Below are positions 34,426-43,123 of a stretch of DNA of 64,000 bases, piece by piece. The DNA comes from Pontibacterium granulatum. GTDB taxonomy: Bacteria > Pseudomonadota > Gammaproteobacteria > Pseudomonadales > Balneatricaceae. A model generated the notes under the pieces. The model had not been told where the DNA came from, searched no databases, and saw only the letters and a program-made list of their open reading frames with translations. The translations under genes were made by a program, and so were the position numbers. The DNA lies in contig NZ_JASBRH010000015.1 of the NCBI RefSeq assembly GCF_029961155.1, forward strand, positions 32,385-96,384. Direction: 5' to 3'. Position 1 is the first letter of the stretch. Each line of letters opens with the position of its first letter.

Positions 34426-35835
34426 ATGTCTGATGCTATCAATGCCAGTGCAGTCAACGCTGGCAGTTCTACTGCTGTGTCGGCAGGCGGACGCCTGCAG
34501 TGGTCCAACCGCCTGACCTTTATCCTTGCAGCTGCGGGTTCTGCCGTGGGGCTGGGCAATATCTGGAAATTCCCATACATCACCGGCGAAAACGGTGGTG
34601 GTGCGTTCGTACTGGTCTACCTGGCCTGTATCTTGGTGATCGGTATCCCCGTGATGATGGCAGAGATCATGATCGGTCGTCGCTCCCAGCAAAACCCTAC
34701 CGGCGCAATGGCCGCCATGGCGAAAGAAGCCGGTGCTAATCCGTTATGGAAAGGCGTGGGGTGGATGGCGATCCTCTGTGGTTTCCTGATCCTCAGCTTC
34801 TACACCGTAATCTCCGGCTGGACCCTGTCCTACACCGTGACGTCCTTATCCGGTGCATTCTCGAATATTGCGCCAGACGCGGCGGGGGCTATGTTTGGCG
34901 GTATGCTGGCCGATCCGGCGCAACTGCTGCTATGGAGTACCGTAGTTGTGGTAACCACCATGTACATCGTCTCCCGTGGCCTGCACGCAGGCCTTGAGAA
35001 GGCGATCAACTACATGATGCCACTGCTGGTTGCGCTGGTTCTGGTCATGGTGGGTTATGCGACCAGTACTGGCCACTTTGTAGATGCAATCGAATTCCTG
35101 TTCACACCGGATTTCAGCAAGCTGAGCACCGAAGCGGTTCTGGTTGCGCTGGGCCATGCGTTCTTCACGCTGAGTCTCGCATCCGGTGCGATCATGACCT
35201 ACGGCTCCTACGTATCCAAGGATACATCCATCGCTAAAACGTCGATCATGATCGGTGTGTTTGATACAGCTGTCGCACTGCTGGCGGGTCTGGCAATCTT
35301 CCCGATCGTATTCGCCTACGGTCTGGAACCGGGCGCTGGTCCAGGTTTGATCTTCGTAACCCTGCCAATCGCTTTTGGTCAGATGCCATACGGTACGCTG
35401 TTCGGTACCCTGTTCTTCGTGATGCTGTCGATGGCAGCACTGACCTCTGCGATCTCCATGATCGAACCAACCGTGTCCTGGCTGGTTGAGAAGCGCAAGA
35501 TGTCCCGTGGTAAGGCAAGTGCGGTTGTAGGCCTGATCCTGTGGACCCTAGGTCTGGGTACCGTGTTCTCCTTCAACATCTGGCAGGACGCTACCCTGTT
35601 TGGTAAGACCTTCTTCGACGCCATCGACTTCCTGACCGCTAACCTGATGATGCCACTGGGTGGCCTGCTGGTAGCCCTGTTTGCGGCCTGGGTGATGAAA
35701 TCCAACGTGGTTAAAGATGAGCTGGGACTGGGTGGTGGTCTGCTGTTCACCGCATGGCAGTTTGTTATGCGCTTTATCACTCCAATCGCCATCATTGTGG
35801 TGTTTCTGAACGCGCTGGGCTTTATCAAGCTCTGA
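34426..35835 (+). CDS. Sodium-dependent NSS/SNF family symporter
   Basis: A 469-aa eleven- to twelve-helix protein of the neurotransmitter:sodium symporter family. The signature of helix 1, GSAVGLGNIWKFPYI, is present near residue 37. Bacterial members import tryptophan, tyrosine or other hydrophobic amino acids with sodium. Its position after hppD and an amino-acid dehydrogenase points to an aromatic amino acid (inference). It may have its own promoter because of the terminator and repeats upstream. Bidirectional terminator 37 bp after its stop. Confidence 0.92.
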   Translation: MSDAINASAVNAGSSTAVSAGGRLQWSNRLTFILAAAGSAVGLGNIWKFPYITGENGGGAFVLVYLACILVIGIPVMMAEIMIGRRSQQNPTGAMAAMAKEAGANPLWKGVGWMAILCGFLILSFYTVISGWTLSYTVTSLSGAFSNIAPDAAGAMFGGMLADPAQLLLWSTVVVVTTMYIVSRGLHAGLEKAINYMMPLLVALVLVMVGYATSTGHFVDAIEFLFTPDFSKLSTEAVLVALGHAFFTLSLASGAIMTYGSYVSKDTSIAKTSIMIGVFDTAVALLAGLAIFPIVFAYGLEPGAGPGLIFVTLPIAFGQMPYGTLFGTLFFVMLSMAALTSAISMIEPTVSWLVEKRKMSRGKASAVVGLILWTLGLGTVFSFNIWQDATLFGKTFFDAIDFLTANLMMPLGGLLVALFAAWVMKSNVVKDELGLGGGLLFTAWQFVMRFITPIAIIVVFLNALGFIKL

Positions 35836-35871
35836 TCAAACTCCAGTAAACCAGTGTAAGGTTGCTCTCCC

Positions 35872-35909
35872 CCACCCGTCACCGAATCTCCTCTCTCGGT
35901 GGCGGGTGG
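35872..35909. terminator. Bidirectional terminator between NSS symporter and M48 peptidase
   Basis: CCACCCGtCACCGA paired with TCGGTGgCGGGTGG (one mismatch) around a ten-base loop. Convergent genes on both sides end within 40 bp. Confidence 0.65.
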
Positions 35910-35919
35910 CTACTTTGTT

Positions 35920-37830
35920 TCAGCCCTGTGGCTCATCCAGCGATGGCACAGGACTGTCCATCACCGCAGCTATACTGCGCACGATCTCTCGCTCAACCGG
36001 TGTAATCACCCCATCCTGTTTCACTGCATTCACAAATCCCATCAACATACGTGGTTTCAGGTGTGGATAGGCATATGCCAGCTCTTTCACTGCGGCCCGG
36101 AATTCGCCCAACTCACAGGCATCCGCTGGCAGGATCGTTAGATTGTACAACCCTGCGCTACCGATACCCCGGTTGAAGGCGCGTTCAATATCTTCGCTGT
36201 CATCGTGCCCTTCGTAGACCAGCACCGATAACACCAGCCGATAAGGCTCAGCCACCTGCTGCATTTCCCGATAACGGGGCCGCAGGTTACGTACCTTGCC
36301 AAACTCCGGATCGAGGTAGTGCTGCAGCTCCTGGAACAGACACCACTCAAACAGATCGACCTCTTCGTCTGCACGAATCAGCAGCAACAGGCGCTGCTTA
36401 AAGAGCTTGTATTGCTCGGCAGAAAGGCATTTCAGCGCGGGCATGCTTAGCTCCAATAGCGGCAGATATAGTGCCCGCGAAAGCTGCTCCAATGCTGGGG
36501 TCTGCTGTTGAATCAACTCCAACAGCCCCGGCGTTGGCTTCTGTTTCAGGTAGCCCAGTTGTTTCTGATACACAGCTTCATCATCACTGAACAACAAACC
36601 CAGCATCAAAGCGCTTGCACCCAGCGGGTCGTGCGCCTGGCCTCTCAACGCGTCGGGGATGTGGCTCAATCCTTCCTGTACGCTAACGATATTGCCCTGC
36701 AGAAGCAGCTCGGCCGGATCAATAAACTCCCCGTTTAGCGCAGCTCCCATGGCGACCGCCTTGGCCAACTTCTCTTTATTGCGATCCTCTGCTTCGGTTT
36801 CGGGTGCCTCTTTCTGAACCTCTTTGTAGATAAAGGCGCCATTCCACTCGGGCTGCACCCGCAGAATCCGATCCATCAATGGCGGGTGCGTATCAAACAT
36901 ACCGCCCAGTCGGCTTAACGCCTGACCAAAGAATATATGGCTGACCTCACCGGTTGCTGGACTGGAGATGGAGGTGCCCGCCTGATGCCCACCGATCACT
37001 TTCAGAGCATCGGCGATCCCTTGTGGGTTGCGGGTAAACTGGACAGCAGAAGCATCGGCCAGAAACTCTCGCTGACGGCTGACCGCCGAACGGATCATGT
37101 CGCCAAAGAAGGTGCCCAAAAAACCAATGATCCAGAGTGCGCCACCCAGCAGGAAGACCTGTGCGCCGCTCCGATTAGATCGGACACGCAGCAAAACCTC
37201 GCCCATGCCACCGATAAACTCGATACCATGCAGGGCGGTTATCAAGCGCATGTTCAAGCGCATATCACCGTTCAGGATATGGCTGAACTCGTGGGCAATC
37301 ACACCCTGTAATTCATCCCGGTTGAGCAAGTTTATACAACCGCGCGTTACACCAATGACCGCATCCGAGGGAGAATTACCCGCCGCAAAGGCATTGATAC
37401 CCACCTCGTAGGCCAGCAGATAGACGGGTGGCACCGGCATACCCGATGCCAGTGCCATCTCTTCCACCACATTGAGCACGCGACGTTCATCGGCGTTATC
37501 GCTGTTGGGGTAGATACGGTGCCCACCCAAGGATTCCGCAACGCGCTTGCCGCCCTCAGAGAGCTGTAGGCGCTTGAAGATAATCGCACCCAGCACCACA
37601 CACCAGATGGCGATTCCAACGTAGATGAAACGCTTCCAACTGAACTGATCCAGGATAATATTAAAGCTACTGGTTCCGTTTGGCTTGACCGCGTTCAGCT
37701 CGGTCCAGCCGATCGTGACAGCAATACAGAAGTTGGCGAGGAACACCAGCAGGGTGACGGCGATGATAAACAGCACCACCAACCAACCGGTGTTACGACG
37801 CGCACGATCCTGATGCGCAAAAAAGTCCAT
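35920..37830 (-). CDS. M48 family zinc metallopeptidase with long C-terminal extension
   Basis: Start ATG 37830 (MDFFAHQ) follows ten bases after the lemA stop; the longer frame is inside lemA. The 636-aa membrane peptidase has N-terminal helices (about 16-42 and 70-90), HEFSH at residues 180-184 and a third zinc ligand, E255, in EFLADASA, so the site is complete. Two further helices lie around 225-248. The C-terminal ~320 residues are helical and unlike HtpX, with a Glu/Gln-rich stretch. M48 plus LemA pairs are conserved; role is thought to be membrane quality control or cell-envelope processing (known context, not proven for this form). Confidence 0.9.
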   Translation of the reverse strand: MDFFAHQDRARRNTGWLVVLFIIAVTLLVFLANFCIAVTIGWTELNAVKPNGTSSFNIILDQFSWKRFIYVGIAIWCVVLGAIIFKRLQLSEGGKRVAESLGGHRIYPNSDNADERRVLNVVEEMALASGMPVPPVYLLAYEVGINAFAAGNSPSDAVIGVTRGCINLLNRDELQGVIAHEFSHILNGDMRLNMRLITALHGIEFIGGMGEVLLRVRSNRSGAQVFLLGGALWIIGFLGTFFGDMIRSAVSRQREFLADASAVQFTRNPQGIADALKVIGGHQAGTSISSPATGEVSHIFFGQALSRLGGMFDTHPPLMDRILRVQPEWNGAFIYKEVQKEAPETEAEDRNKEKLAKAVAMGAALNGEFIDPAELLLQGNIVSVQEGLSHIPDALRGQAHDPLGASALMLGLLFSDDEAVYQKQLGYLKQKPTPGLLELIQQQTPALEQLSRALYLPLLELSMPALKCLSAEQYKLFKQRLLLLIRADEEVDLFEWCLFQELQHYLDPEFGKVRNLRPRYREMQQVAEPYRLVLSVLVYEGHDDSEDIERAFNRGIGSAGLYNLTILPADACELGEFRAAVKELAYAYPHLKPRMLMGFVNAVKQDGVITPVEREIVRSIAAVMDSPVPSLDEPQG

Positions 37831-37840
37831 AGGCGACCAC

Positions 37841-38437
37841 TCAGAAAGAGACTTTTGGTGCCGCCTGAATTGCAGCGCTGTCTTCAAACTCCAGCAGAGA
37901 GGCATCGGTGGTGTGCCCAAACATGGACGCAAACAGTACCGGTGGGAAGGTCTGACGGTAGGTGTTGTAGCTGGTTACGGCATCGTTAAACGCCTGGCGG
38001 GAGAACGCTACACGGTTCTCTGTGCTGCTCAGCTCCTCAGTGAGCTGCATCATGTTCTCGTTCGCTTTCAGATCCGGGTAGTCTTCCATCACAAAGTTCA
38101 GACGGGACAACGCACCCTGCAGGGCACTTTCGGCACCTGCCAGACTCTGGATTGCACCACCACTGGCCGGATCTGCCGCAGCACCTTTCAGCATCGCCGC
38201 AGCTTCATTACGCGCTTGGATCACCGCCGTCAGCGTGTCTTTCTCGTGCGCCATATAGGCTTTAGCCGTTTCAACCAGGTTAGGAATCAGATCGTAACGG
38301 CGCTTAAGCTGCACCTCGATCTGACTGAATGCATTCTGATAACGGTTTTTCAGGGTAACCAGGCGGTTATAGATGCTGATTACCAGCACAGCCAATGCCA
38401 CTACGATCACCAGAGCAACGATAGTACCAATTTCCAT
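37841..38437 (-). CDS. lemA: LemA family membrane protein
   Basis: A 198-aa protein with one N-terminal membrane helix (about residues 6-25) and a helical bundle outside. The LemA signature NRLVTLKNRYQNAFSQIEVQLKRR followed by DLIPNLVETAKAYMAHE is clear (listed in parts). It is translated just before the M48 peptidase gene (ten-base gap), a conserved pairing. Known LemA-family proteins are cell-envelope associated with poorly defined function. Confidence 0.94.
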   Translation of the reverse strand: MEIGTIVALVIVVALAVLVISIYNRLVTLKNRYQNAFSQIEVQLKRRYDLIPNLVETAKAYMAHEKDTLTAVIQARNEAAAMLKGAAADPASGGAIQSLAGAESALQGALSRLNFVMEDYPDLKANENMMQLTEELSSTENRVAFSRQAFNDAVTSYNTYRQTFPPVLFASMFGHTTDASLLEFEDSAAIQAAPKVSF

Positions 38438-38597
38438 ATTTCATCCTTCGCAACAGGTTTCAGACACTAATACCAACAAATGGGCTGGCAAGATCATAAA
38501 CATAGCTCAGTCAGATGAAAATTCGAGGCCAAATCAGAGATTTTTTGGTGTTTTGTGGCGGCAGATCAAGCTTTCGGCCGCCACCAACAAAGCAGCG

Positions 38598-39023
38598 TTA
38601 ATCGTGGGTACGGCAACGCTCAGCAGGCACAAAGAGTTGTGCCATCAGGTAGGTTTTGAAGTCCTGCGGGTAATCCATAAAGGTCAGCGCCTGTTCCATA
38701 CACGCCAACCACGCATCACGCTCCTCTGAACCGATCGGCAGATGGGCATGTGCCTTAGGAATGCGGATTGAGCCGTACTTTTCTGAGTACAGCTTCGGGC
38801 CTCCCAACCAGCCTGACAGGAAACGAGCCAGTTTATCGCGAGACTCGGTCAGGTCTTCCGGATGCATGTTACGGATACGCGCGGCCTGCGGCAGGGTATC
38901 CATTGCATCGTAGAAGTGATCAACCAGGACACGGATAGTTTCGTAACCACCCGCCGTTTGATAGGAGGCATCCCCCTGCCCGTATGCAGGCTTATCGATA
39001 GTCGGTTCAGAAATGGAATGCAC
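38598..39023 (-). CDS. Group II truncated haemoglobin
   Basis: A 141-aa globin. The ligand-side region (LVDHFYDAMDTLPQAARIR) and the F-helix proximal-histidine region (GSIRIPKAHAHLPIG; the conserved His near residue 90) match trHbII/GlbO-type proteins, with a SGWLGGPKLYSEKYG linker. Such proteins bind oxygen, NO or peroxide; the physiological role here is unknown. GAGG lies seven bases before ATG 39023. It is two bases after the DUF2986 gene and probably cotranscribed with it. Confidence 0.9.
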   Translation of the reverse strand: MHSISEPTIDKPAYGQGDASYQTAGGYETIRVLVDHFYDAMDTLPQAARIRNMHPEDLTESRDKLARFLSGWLGGPKLYSEKYGSIRIPKAHAHLPIGSEERDAWLACMEQALTFMDYPQDFKTYLMAQLFVPAERCRTHD

Positions 39024-39025
39024 CG

Positions 39026-39199
39026 TTACACCTCTTCGGATTCAGTCACAGCTTCGACATCAGCAGATTCAGCTGCCAGCGCCATTTTTTCTCGCTCGGC
39101 CCTGGAGATATAACGGGGTTTATTCGAGTGCTGATTCTTCGCGTTCGCCTTCTTGGCTTTCTTGGTCAGAATCTGTTTGATTTTTTTACGTCGGTTCAT
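39026..39199 (-). CDS. DUF2986-type small basic protein (57 aa)
   Basis: Start ATG 39199 (MNRRKKIKQILTKKAKKANAK begins the product). The N-terminal half is extremely basic and matches the DUF2986 family (PF11661), which has M-N-R-K-K-K-I-K-Q-I-L followed by an NKP-(K/R)-YIS-x-A-(D/E)-R-x-K motif, seen here as NKPRYISRAEREK. The C-terminus is acidic. Function is unknown; size and charge suggest nucleic-acid binding (inference). Two-base gap to the globin gene. Easily missed or over-extended because the frame is open much further upstream. Confidence 0.75.
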   Translation of the reverse strand: MNRRKKIKQILTKKAKKANAKNQHSNKPRYISRAEREKMALAAESADVEAVTESEEV

Positions 39200-39292
39200 G
39201 CGCCGGCTGTTGCCTTTTCTGAATATCAAACGCCTATGATACCGCCAGTCAGGGGCCGAACCCAAATCCTCAGCCCCTCTGCGCATATCTGG

Positions 39293-40447
39293 TTATCTGC
39301 GTCGCGGGATCACGAACAACATGCCGTCACGTACTTCACAAATGCCGGACACTTCATGCCCATGCGGCGTCACAAAACTTACCTGATCCCCTTCGGCATG
39401 ACCTTCACAGGCATTGATCGCTTCCTGCGGTGGTCGATGGCCATCACGTGGTCCATTCGCCGGACCACGACCGCCCGATGCACCCATCACATCCTGGCTG
39501 CCGAAACCTGCACGTCGTCCGGCCCCGCCAGCCGGACGTCCTATTCCTCCATTGCCACCCGGCCCACGCATAAAGCTGCGATCCGGTGTACCGTGGAAAC
39601 AACGGGGGATGAATGGAAAGCGGTCAGTGATCACGTAGTAATAAGTCCCGTCCGGATACTCTCGGGTTACACCAGTTCGACCGTTGCAGTCGTCCAGATC
39701 CCCAAGTCCGGCCACATATTCGTAGTCCTGCACAAACGATCCATCATAGCGACCGCCCGGACCATCAGGGCGCGTACCGGATTTCACTCGGTAGCTGCTG
39801 TTGAGTTTGTGCATACCCGATGCGCTATTTTCAGCATCACGATAGCCATAAGGCCCGTAGATCGGAAAACCATCTGCAGCATACCCCAGCAGAATAGGCA
39901 CCGTAGAATCAGAAAAACGGTCCAGCAAACCGGTCGGCATGCCGTGATAGTGGTAGGAACCGTCTGGCTGCACATGGGCATTGTTACGATCCACACCGAG
40001 ATTCACTGCACCACCCAGCGCTTCGTACTGCCAACCAGAATAGAAGTCCCGTCGCCAAAACTCCGCTGCACCGGGATCAAATGGCACGCCGTTCACTGCC
40101 ACACCAAACGGCCAAAGACCCAGTCGAGTGGCTTGGACACGGTATTCCGGGTTCCTTGGTACACGGTAAGTTTTTAGGGTTTCCTGAATCTGGTGCGGAT
40201 TACCCGCATTTGGAAAACGCCCAGTGTCATGGTCTGGTAGACCGTTGGAGCGGATCACACGGTAATTACCGTCTACCGAGATCCGCGCGTCCGCGTACGC
40301 GGGTATCACCAAAATATTGACCAGATCCTGCAATACACCGGGCTGCTGACCTTCCCAACCGACCCACTCCTGATCATCCTGCTGATGCGCATACAACGGG
40401 CCAGATACCGTCAGCGCAACCCACATTCCTGCAACAGCTAAACGCAT
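39293..40447 (-). CDS. Secreted YHYH-domain protein
   Basis: Start ATG 40447 has GGAGA six bases upstream. The 384-aa product begins MRLAVAGMWVALTVSGPLYA, a signal peptide with AxA cleavage. The mature protein has the YHYH motif (SYHYHGMPTG, about residue 168), and a dense set of aromatic and Asp/Asn residues (GPYGYRD, DGPGGRYDGSF) typical of YHYH-domain proteins. Near residues 290-335 there is a Gly/Pro/Arg-rich linker. A C-terminal ~40 residues follow. Function of the family is unclear; it is exported. Confidence 0.82.
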   Translation of the reverse strand: MRLAVAGMWVALTVSGPLYAHQQDDQEWVGWEGQQPGVLQDLVNILVIPAYADARISVDGNYRVIRSNGLPDHDTGRFPNAGNPHQIQETLKTYRVPRNPEYRVQATRLGLWPFGVAVNGVPFDPGAAEFWRRDFYSGWQYEALGGAVNLGVDRNNAHVQPDGSYHYHGMPTGLLDRFSDSTVPILLGYAADGFPIYGPYGYRDAENSASGMHKLNSSYRVKSGTRPDGPGGRYDGSFVQDYEYVAGLGDLDDCNGRTGVTREYPDGTYYYVITDRFPFIPRCFHGTPDRSFMRGPGGNGGIGRPAGGAGRRAGFGSQDVMGASGGRGPANGPRDGHRPPQEAINACEGHAEGDQVSFVTPHGHEVSGICEVRDGMLFVIPRRR

Positions 40448-40549
40448 TTTTGCTCTCCTTTTTCTGCAACCTGACTCTACCTTAGGAGCCAAATGCGAGG
40501 GAAATGTGAGGTAGGGTGTAAATAATTGAAAAGAGGGAATTGCAGGCAA

Positions 40550-40582
40550 CAAAAAAGGGCAAGACCGTTAAGTCTTACCCTT
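40550..40582 (-). terminator. Terminator of the cold-shock gene
   Basis: Minus strand: AAGGGTAAGAC ... GTCTTGCCCTT stem followed by six T. It lies 65 bp after the cold-shock protein stop codon. Confidence 0.8.
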
Positions 40583-40646
40583 CTTCTGGCACTGCGATGT
40601 GAGCTTACTCAAATCACAGATCGCTCCAGTCTAAATAGACAACTAT

Positions 40647-40856
40647 TTAGATAACAACGATGTTTTCAGCCTGTGGGCCTTTCTGACCCTGAGTCACGCG
40701 AAACTCAACGCGCTGACCTTCTTCCAGAGTTTTGAAGCCGTTGCCGGAGATAGCGCTGAAGTGAGCGAAAACGTCCGGGCCGTTTTCCTGAGCGATGAAG
40801 CCAAAACCTTTAGTTTCGTTGAACCACTTAACGGTGCCAGTAACTGTATCAGACAT
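40647..40856 (-). CDS. Cold-shock domain protein (CspA-like)
   Basis: A 69-aa single OB-fold RNA/DNA chaperone. RNP1 (KGFGFIAQ) and RNP2 (DVFAHFSAI) are intact, and the protein opens [13 protein letters not shown]. Like other csp genes it has a long 5' region (about 200 bp) with no gene, upstream of its start; a cold-box-like leader could be there but was not identified. Single-gene unit with its own terminator. Confidence 0.96.
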   Translation of the reverse strand: MSDTVTGTVKWFNETKGFGFIAQENGPDVFAHFSAISGNGFKTLEEGQRVEFRVTQGQKGPQAENIVVI

Positions 40857-41068
40857 AATTGTATCCTGAGGTAAATAAGTTTAATGCGCCCACAAGGGGC
40901 ATGGGTAGCATGAAGAATTGACTGTACTTAAGGACTTCAGGACGAATTACGGATAATGCGACAAAACGAAGGAAACTTAACACAATGGTTTTTCTTGCGA
41001 GCTGCCGCACAGCTTATAGAGTTCCCCGACAGAGTCAAATGAATTCTTTGCGCAAAGCCACAAATCCC

Positions 41069-41968
41069 CTATTTTTTGGGGCGATTCTCAAGTAAATAGT
41101 CCACCAGCGCTTTCAGCGAAGGGCTCGCCATTCGATTTGCAGGATAAACCAATGACACAGGCACGGGCGGCAAGCGGTACTCATCCAATATAGACACCAA
41201 CTCGCCGCTCTCCAGATACTTCTGTACTAGGAAGTCTGGAAGATGGGCGATGCCATGTCCGGCAGCTGCGAATTGCGCCACCATCTCCCCCTGGTTAATC
41301 TCGATACCAGCATTCACGCTCACCTGCTGCTCCCCTTTATCCGTATGGTAACGCCAACGACCGGGCACACGGTTAGAACTGTCAACAACACATTTGTGCT
41401 CGGCCAGGTCTTTGGGGTGCTGCGGTATACCGTGCTCACGCAGATATGTCGGACTGGCGACGTAATAAACCTCCAAAGAACCATAACGACGCGCGACGAA
41501 ACTGGAATCGGGTAGCTCCCCAACGCGAATTGCCAGATCGATCCCCTCCTCCACCAGATTCACAAAGCGGTTTACAAGTATCCATGACAACTTAACGTCC
41601 GGATGATCGTGCAGAAAATCACCTACCATGTCCTGCACACCGAGCCGTCCGATATTCATCGGTGCGGTCATACGCAGGTGCCCGCTGACCGACTGTTTAC
41701 GCTCCGAGGTCAACGCTTCCAACTCATTCAAACGCTGCAGCACGTCACGAAACTGCTCCAGATAGAACCGGCCCTCCGCCGTGAGATGCATTGCGCGCGT
41801 GGTGCGGTACAACAACTGGCAGCCAAAATGCTTTTCCAGATCTGAAACCTGTCGACTGACCGCCGATGTGACCAGATTGAGGGCCTGCGACGCGGCCGTG
41901 AAACTCTGATGCTCGACCACCACCAGAAAAGTCCGCATCGCTTTGACCAGATCCATTTTTCTTTTCAT
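41069..41968 (-). CDS. LysR family transcriptional regulator
   Basis: A 299-aa LTTR; HTH from about residues 5-60 (FLVVVEHQSFTAASQALNLVTSAVSRQ in parts) and effector domain. In-frame ATG at 41956 is an alternative start. Divergent from the SDR gene with a 94-bp intergenic region, so it likely controls that gene. Effector unknown. Confidence 0.9.
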   Translation of the reverse strand: MKRKMDLVKAMRTFLVVVEHQSFTAASQALNLVTSAVSRQVSDLEKHFGCQLLYRTTRAMHLTAEGRFYLEQFRDVLQRLNELEALTSERKQSVSGHLRMTAPMNIGRLGVQDMVGDFLHDHPDVKLSWILVNRFVNLVEEGIDLAIRVGELPDSSFVARRYGSLEVYYVASPTYLREHGIPQHPKDLAEHKCVVDSSNRVPGRWRYHTDKGEQQVSVNAGIEINQGEMVAQFAAAGHGIAHLPDFLVQKYLESGELVSILDEYRLPPVPVSLVYPANRMASPSLKALVDYLLENRPKK

Positions 41969-42062
41969 AAGAATAATGTTTTCAAAATGACGTTATTTTT
42001 CATTTTAACGTACAGCCGTACGCTTTACCCATACCAACGAACACATAGCTGGAGCAATAAAG

Positions 42063-42662
42063 ATGAAGATTATGGTTATCGGTGCGACCGGCACCATCGG
42101 TAAAGCGGTCGCAGAACGTCTGGGTAAAGAAAACGAAGTGATCGCAGTGGGCTACAGTGATGGCGACCTGCAGGTAGATCTGGGTAACTCGCTTTCGATT
42201 GAAGAATTGTTTGAGAAAAGTGGCGCGGTCGATGCGTTAATCTCCACCGCAGGACTGGCCAACTTTGGCGCCCTGAACGACCAGACCGATGCTGACTACC
42301 AGCTGGCACTGAACAACAAACTGATGGGCCAGGTAAACCTTGTACGCATCGGTAAGGACTACATCAACGCAGGCGGCTCTATCACCCTGACCTCGGGCAT
42401 TCTGTCCCGCCAACCCATGCCGGGTAGCGCGTCGATCAGCATGGTAAACGGCGCATTGGAAAGTTACACCAAAGCCGCTGCGCTGGAACTGGAAAACCTG
42501 CGTCTAAACGTAGTGGCACCGGCCTTTGTCAAAGAAACCATGGAGATGATGGGGATGGATTCCACCCACGGAATTTCAGCGGCGGATACAGCTAAGGCTT
42601 ACGCTGTCGCAGTTAACGGCCGGATGCACGGCGAGACATTGGATGTGCCTGACTACCTCTAA
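42063..42662 (+). CDS. Short-chain dehydrogenase/reductase-like protein with altered active site
   Basis: A 199-aa Rossmann protein. The nucleotide loop GATGTIGKAVAERL (about residues 7-20) is present. The classical YxxxK active site is not: the corresponding stretch reads GSASISMVNGALESYTKAA, with Ser/Met/Val/Asn where Tyr and Lys are expected, while the preceding TLTSG Ser is kept. Relatives with SMVNGA-type motifs form a recognised branch of small SDR-like proteins. It may have different chemistry or only a binding role (inference). Divergent from LysR. Confidence 0.85.
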   Translation: MKIMVIGATGTIGKAVAERLGKENEVIAVGYSDGDLQVDLGNSLSIEELFEKSGAVDALISTAGLANFGALNDQTDADYQLALNNKLMGQVNLVRIGKDYINAGGSITLTSGILSRQPMPGSASISMVNGALESYTKAAALELENLRLNVVAPAFVKETMEMMGMDSTHGISAADTAKAYAVAVNGRMHGETLDVPDYL

Positions 42663-42670
42663 TGCTCAGT

Positions 42671-43123
42671 GTTGTAACTGATGTGTAGGTTAGCCATCGC
42701 AAAGCGATGCCTAACACGTTGGGCACCGCGAAGCGGTGTCCAACCTACTGGCCAGTAGTAGAGAGCTTGTATGCGCTTCAGGGTGCTGACTGCGACATAC
42801 CAACGCGGGAAAAACGGTTGTCCTCTGAGCGGGCTGCTACACATAACATGCCGCACGTTGTAACTGATGTGTAGGTTAGCCATCGCAAAGCGATGCCTAA
42901 CACGTTGGGCACCGCGAAGCGGTGGCCAACCTACTGGCCAGTAGTAGAGAGCTTGTATGCGCTTCAGGGTGCTGACTGCGACATACCAACGCGGGAAAAA
43001 CGGTCGTCCTCGGAGTGGGCTGCTACACATAACATGCCGCACGTTGTAGCTCCTTTGTAGGTTAGCCATCGCGAAGTGATGCCTAACATGTTGGGCACCG
43101 CAAAGCGGTGGCCAACCTACATA
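42671..43123. repeat. 186-bp tandem repeat, two full copies and a partial third
   Basis: Copies start at 42671, 42857 and 43043 with exactly 186 bp spacing; the third stops at about 43123. Each copy holds a hairpin-rich 64-bp block (gtaggttag-CC-ATCGC-aaa-GCGAT-..., GCACCGC-GAA-GCGGT-...) and a REP-like CCTCTGAGCGGGCTGCTAC half like those at 34126. Because 186 is divisible by three, the minus strand stays open for 136 codons through the array; I do not regard that frame as a gene. Confidence 0.85.

Noticed and set aside
39128..40177. 349-codon plus-strand frame opposite the YHYH protein
   Set aside because: Thr/His/Arg-rich shadow of a supported exported protein.
42659..43069. 136-codon minus-strand frame in the tandem repeat
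   Set aside because: Open only because the 186-bp repeat is a multiple of three; sequence repeats itself and matches no protein.
42671..43123. CRISPR array
   Set aside because: Unit is 186 bp with no spacer variation and only two and a half copies; it is a tandem repeat, not CRISPR.
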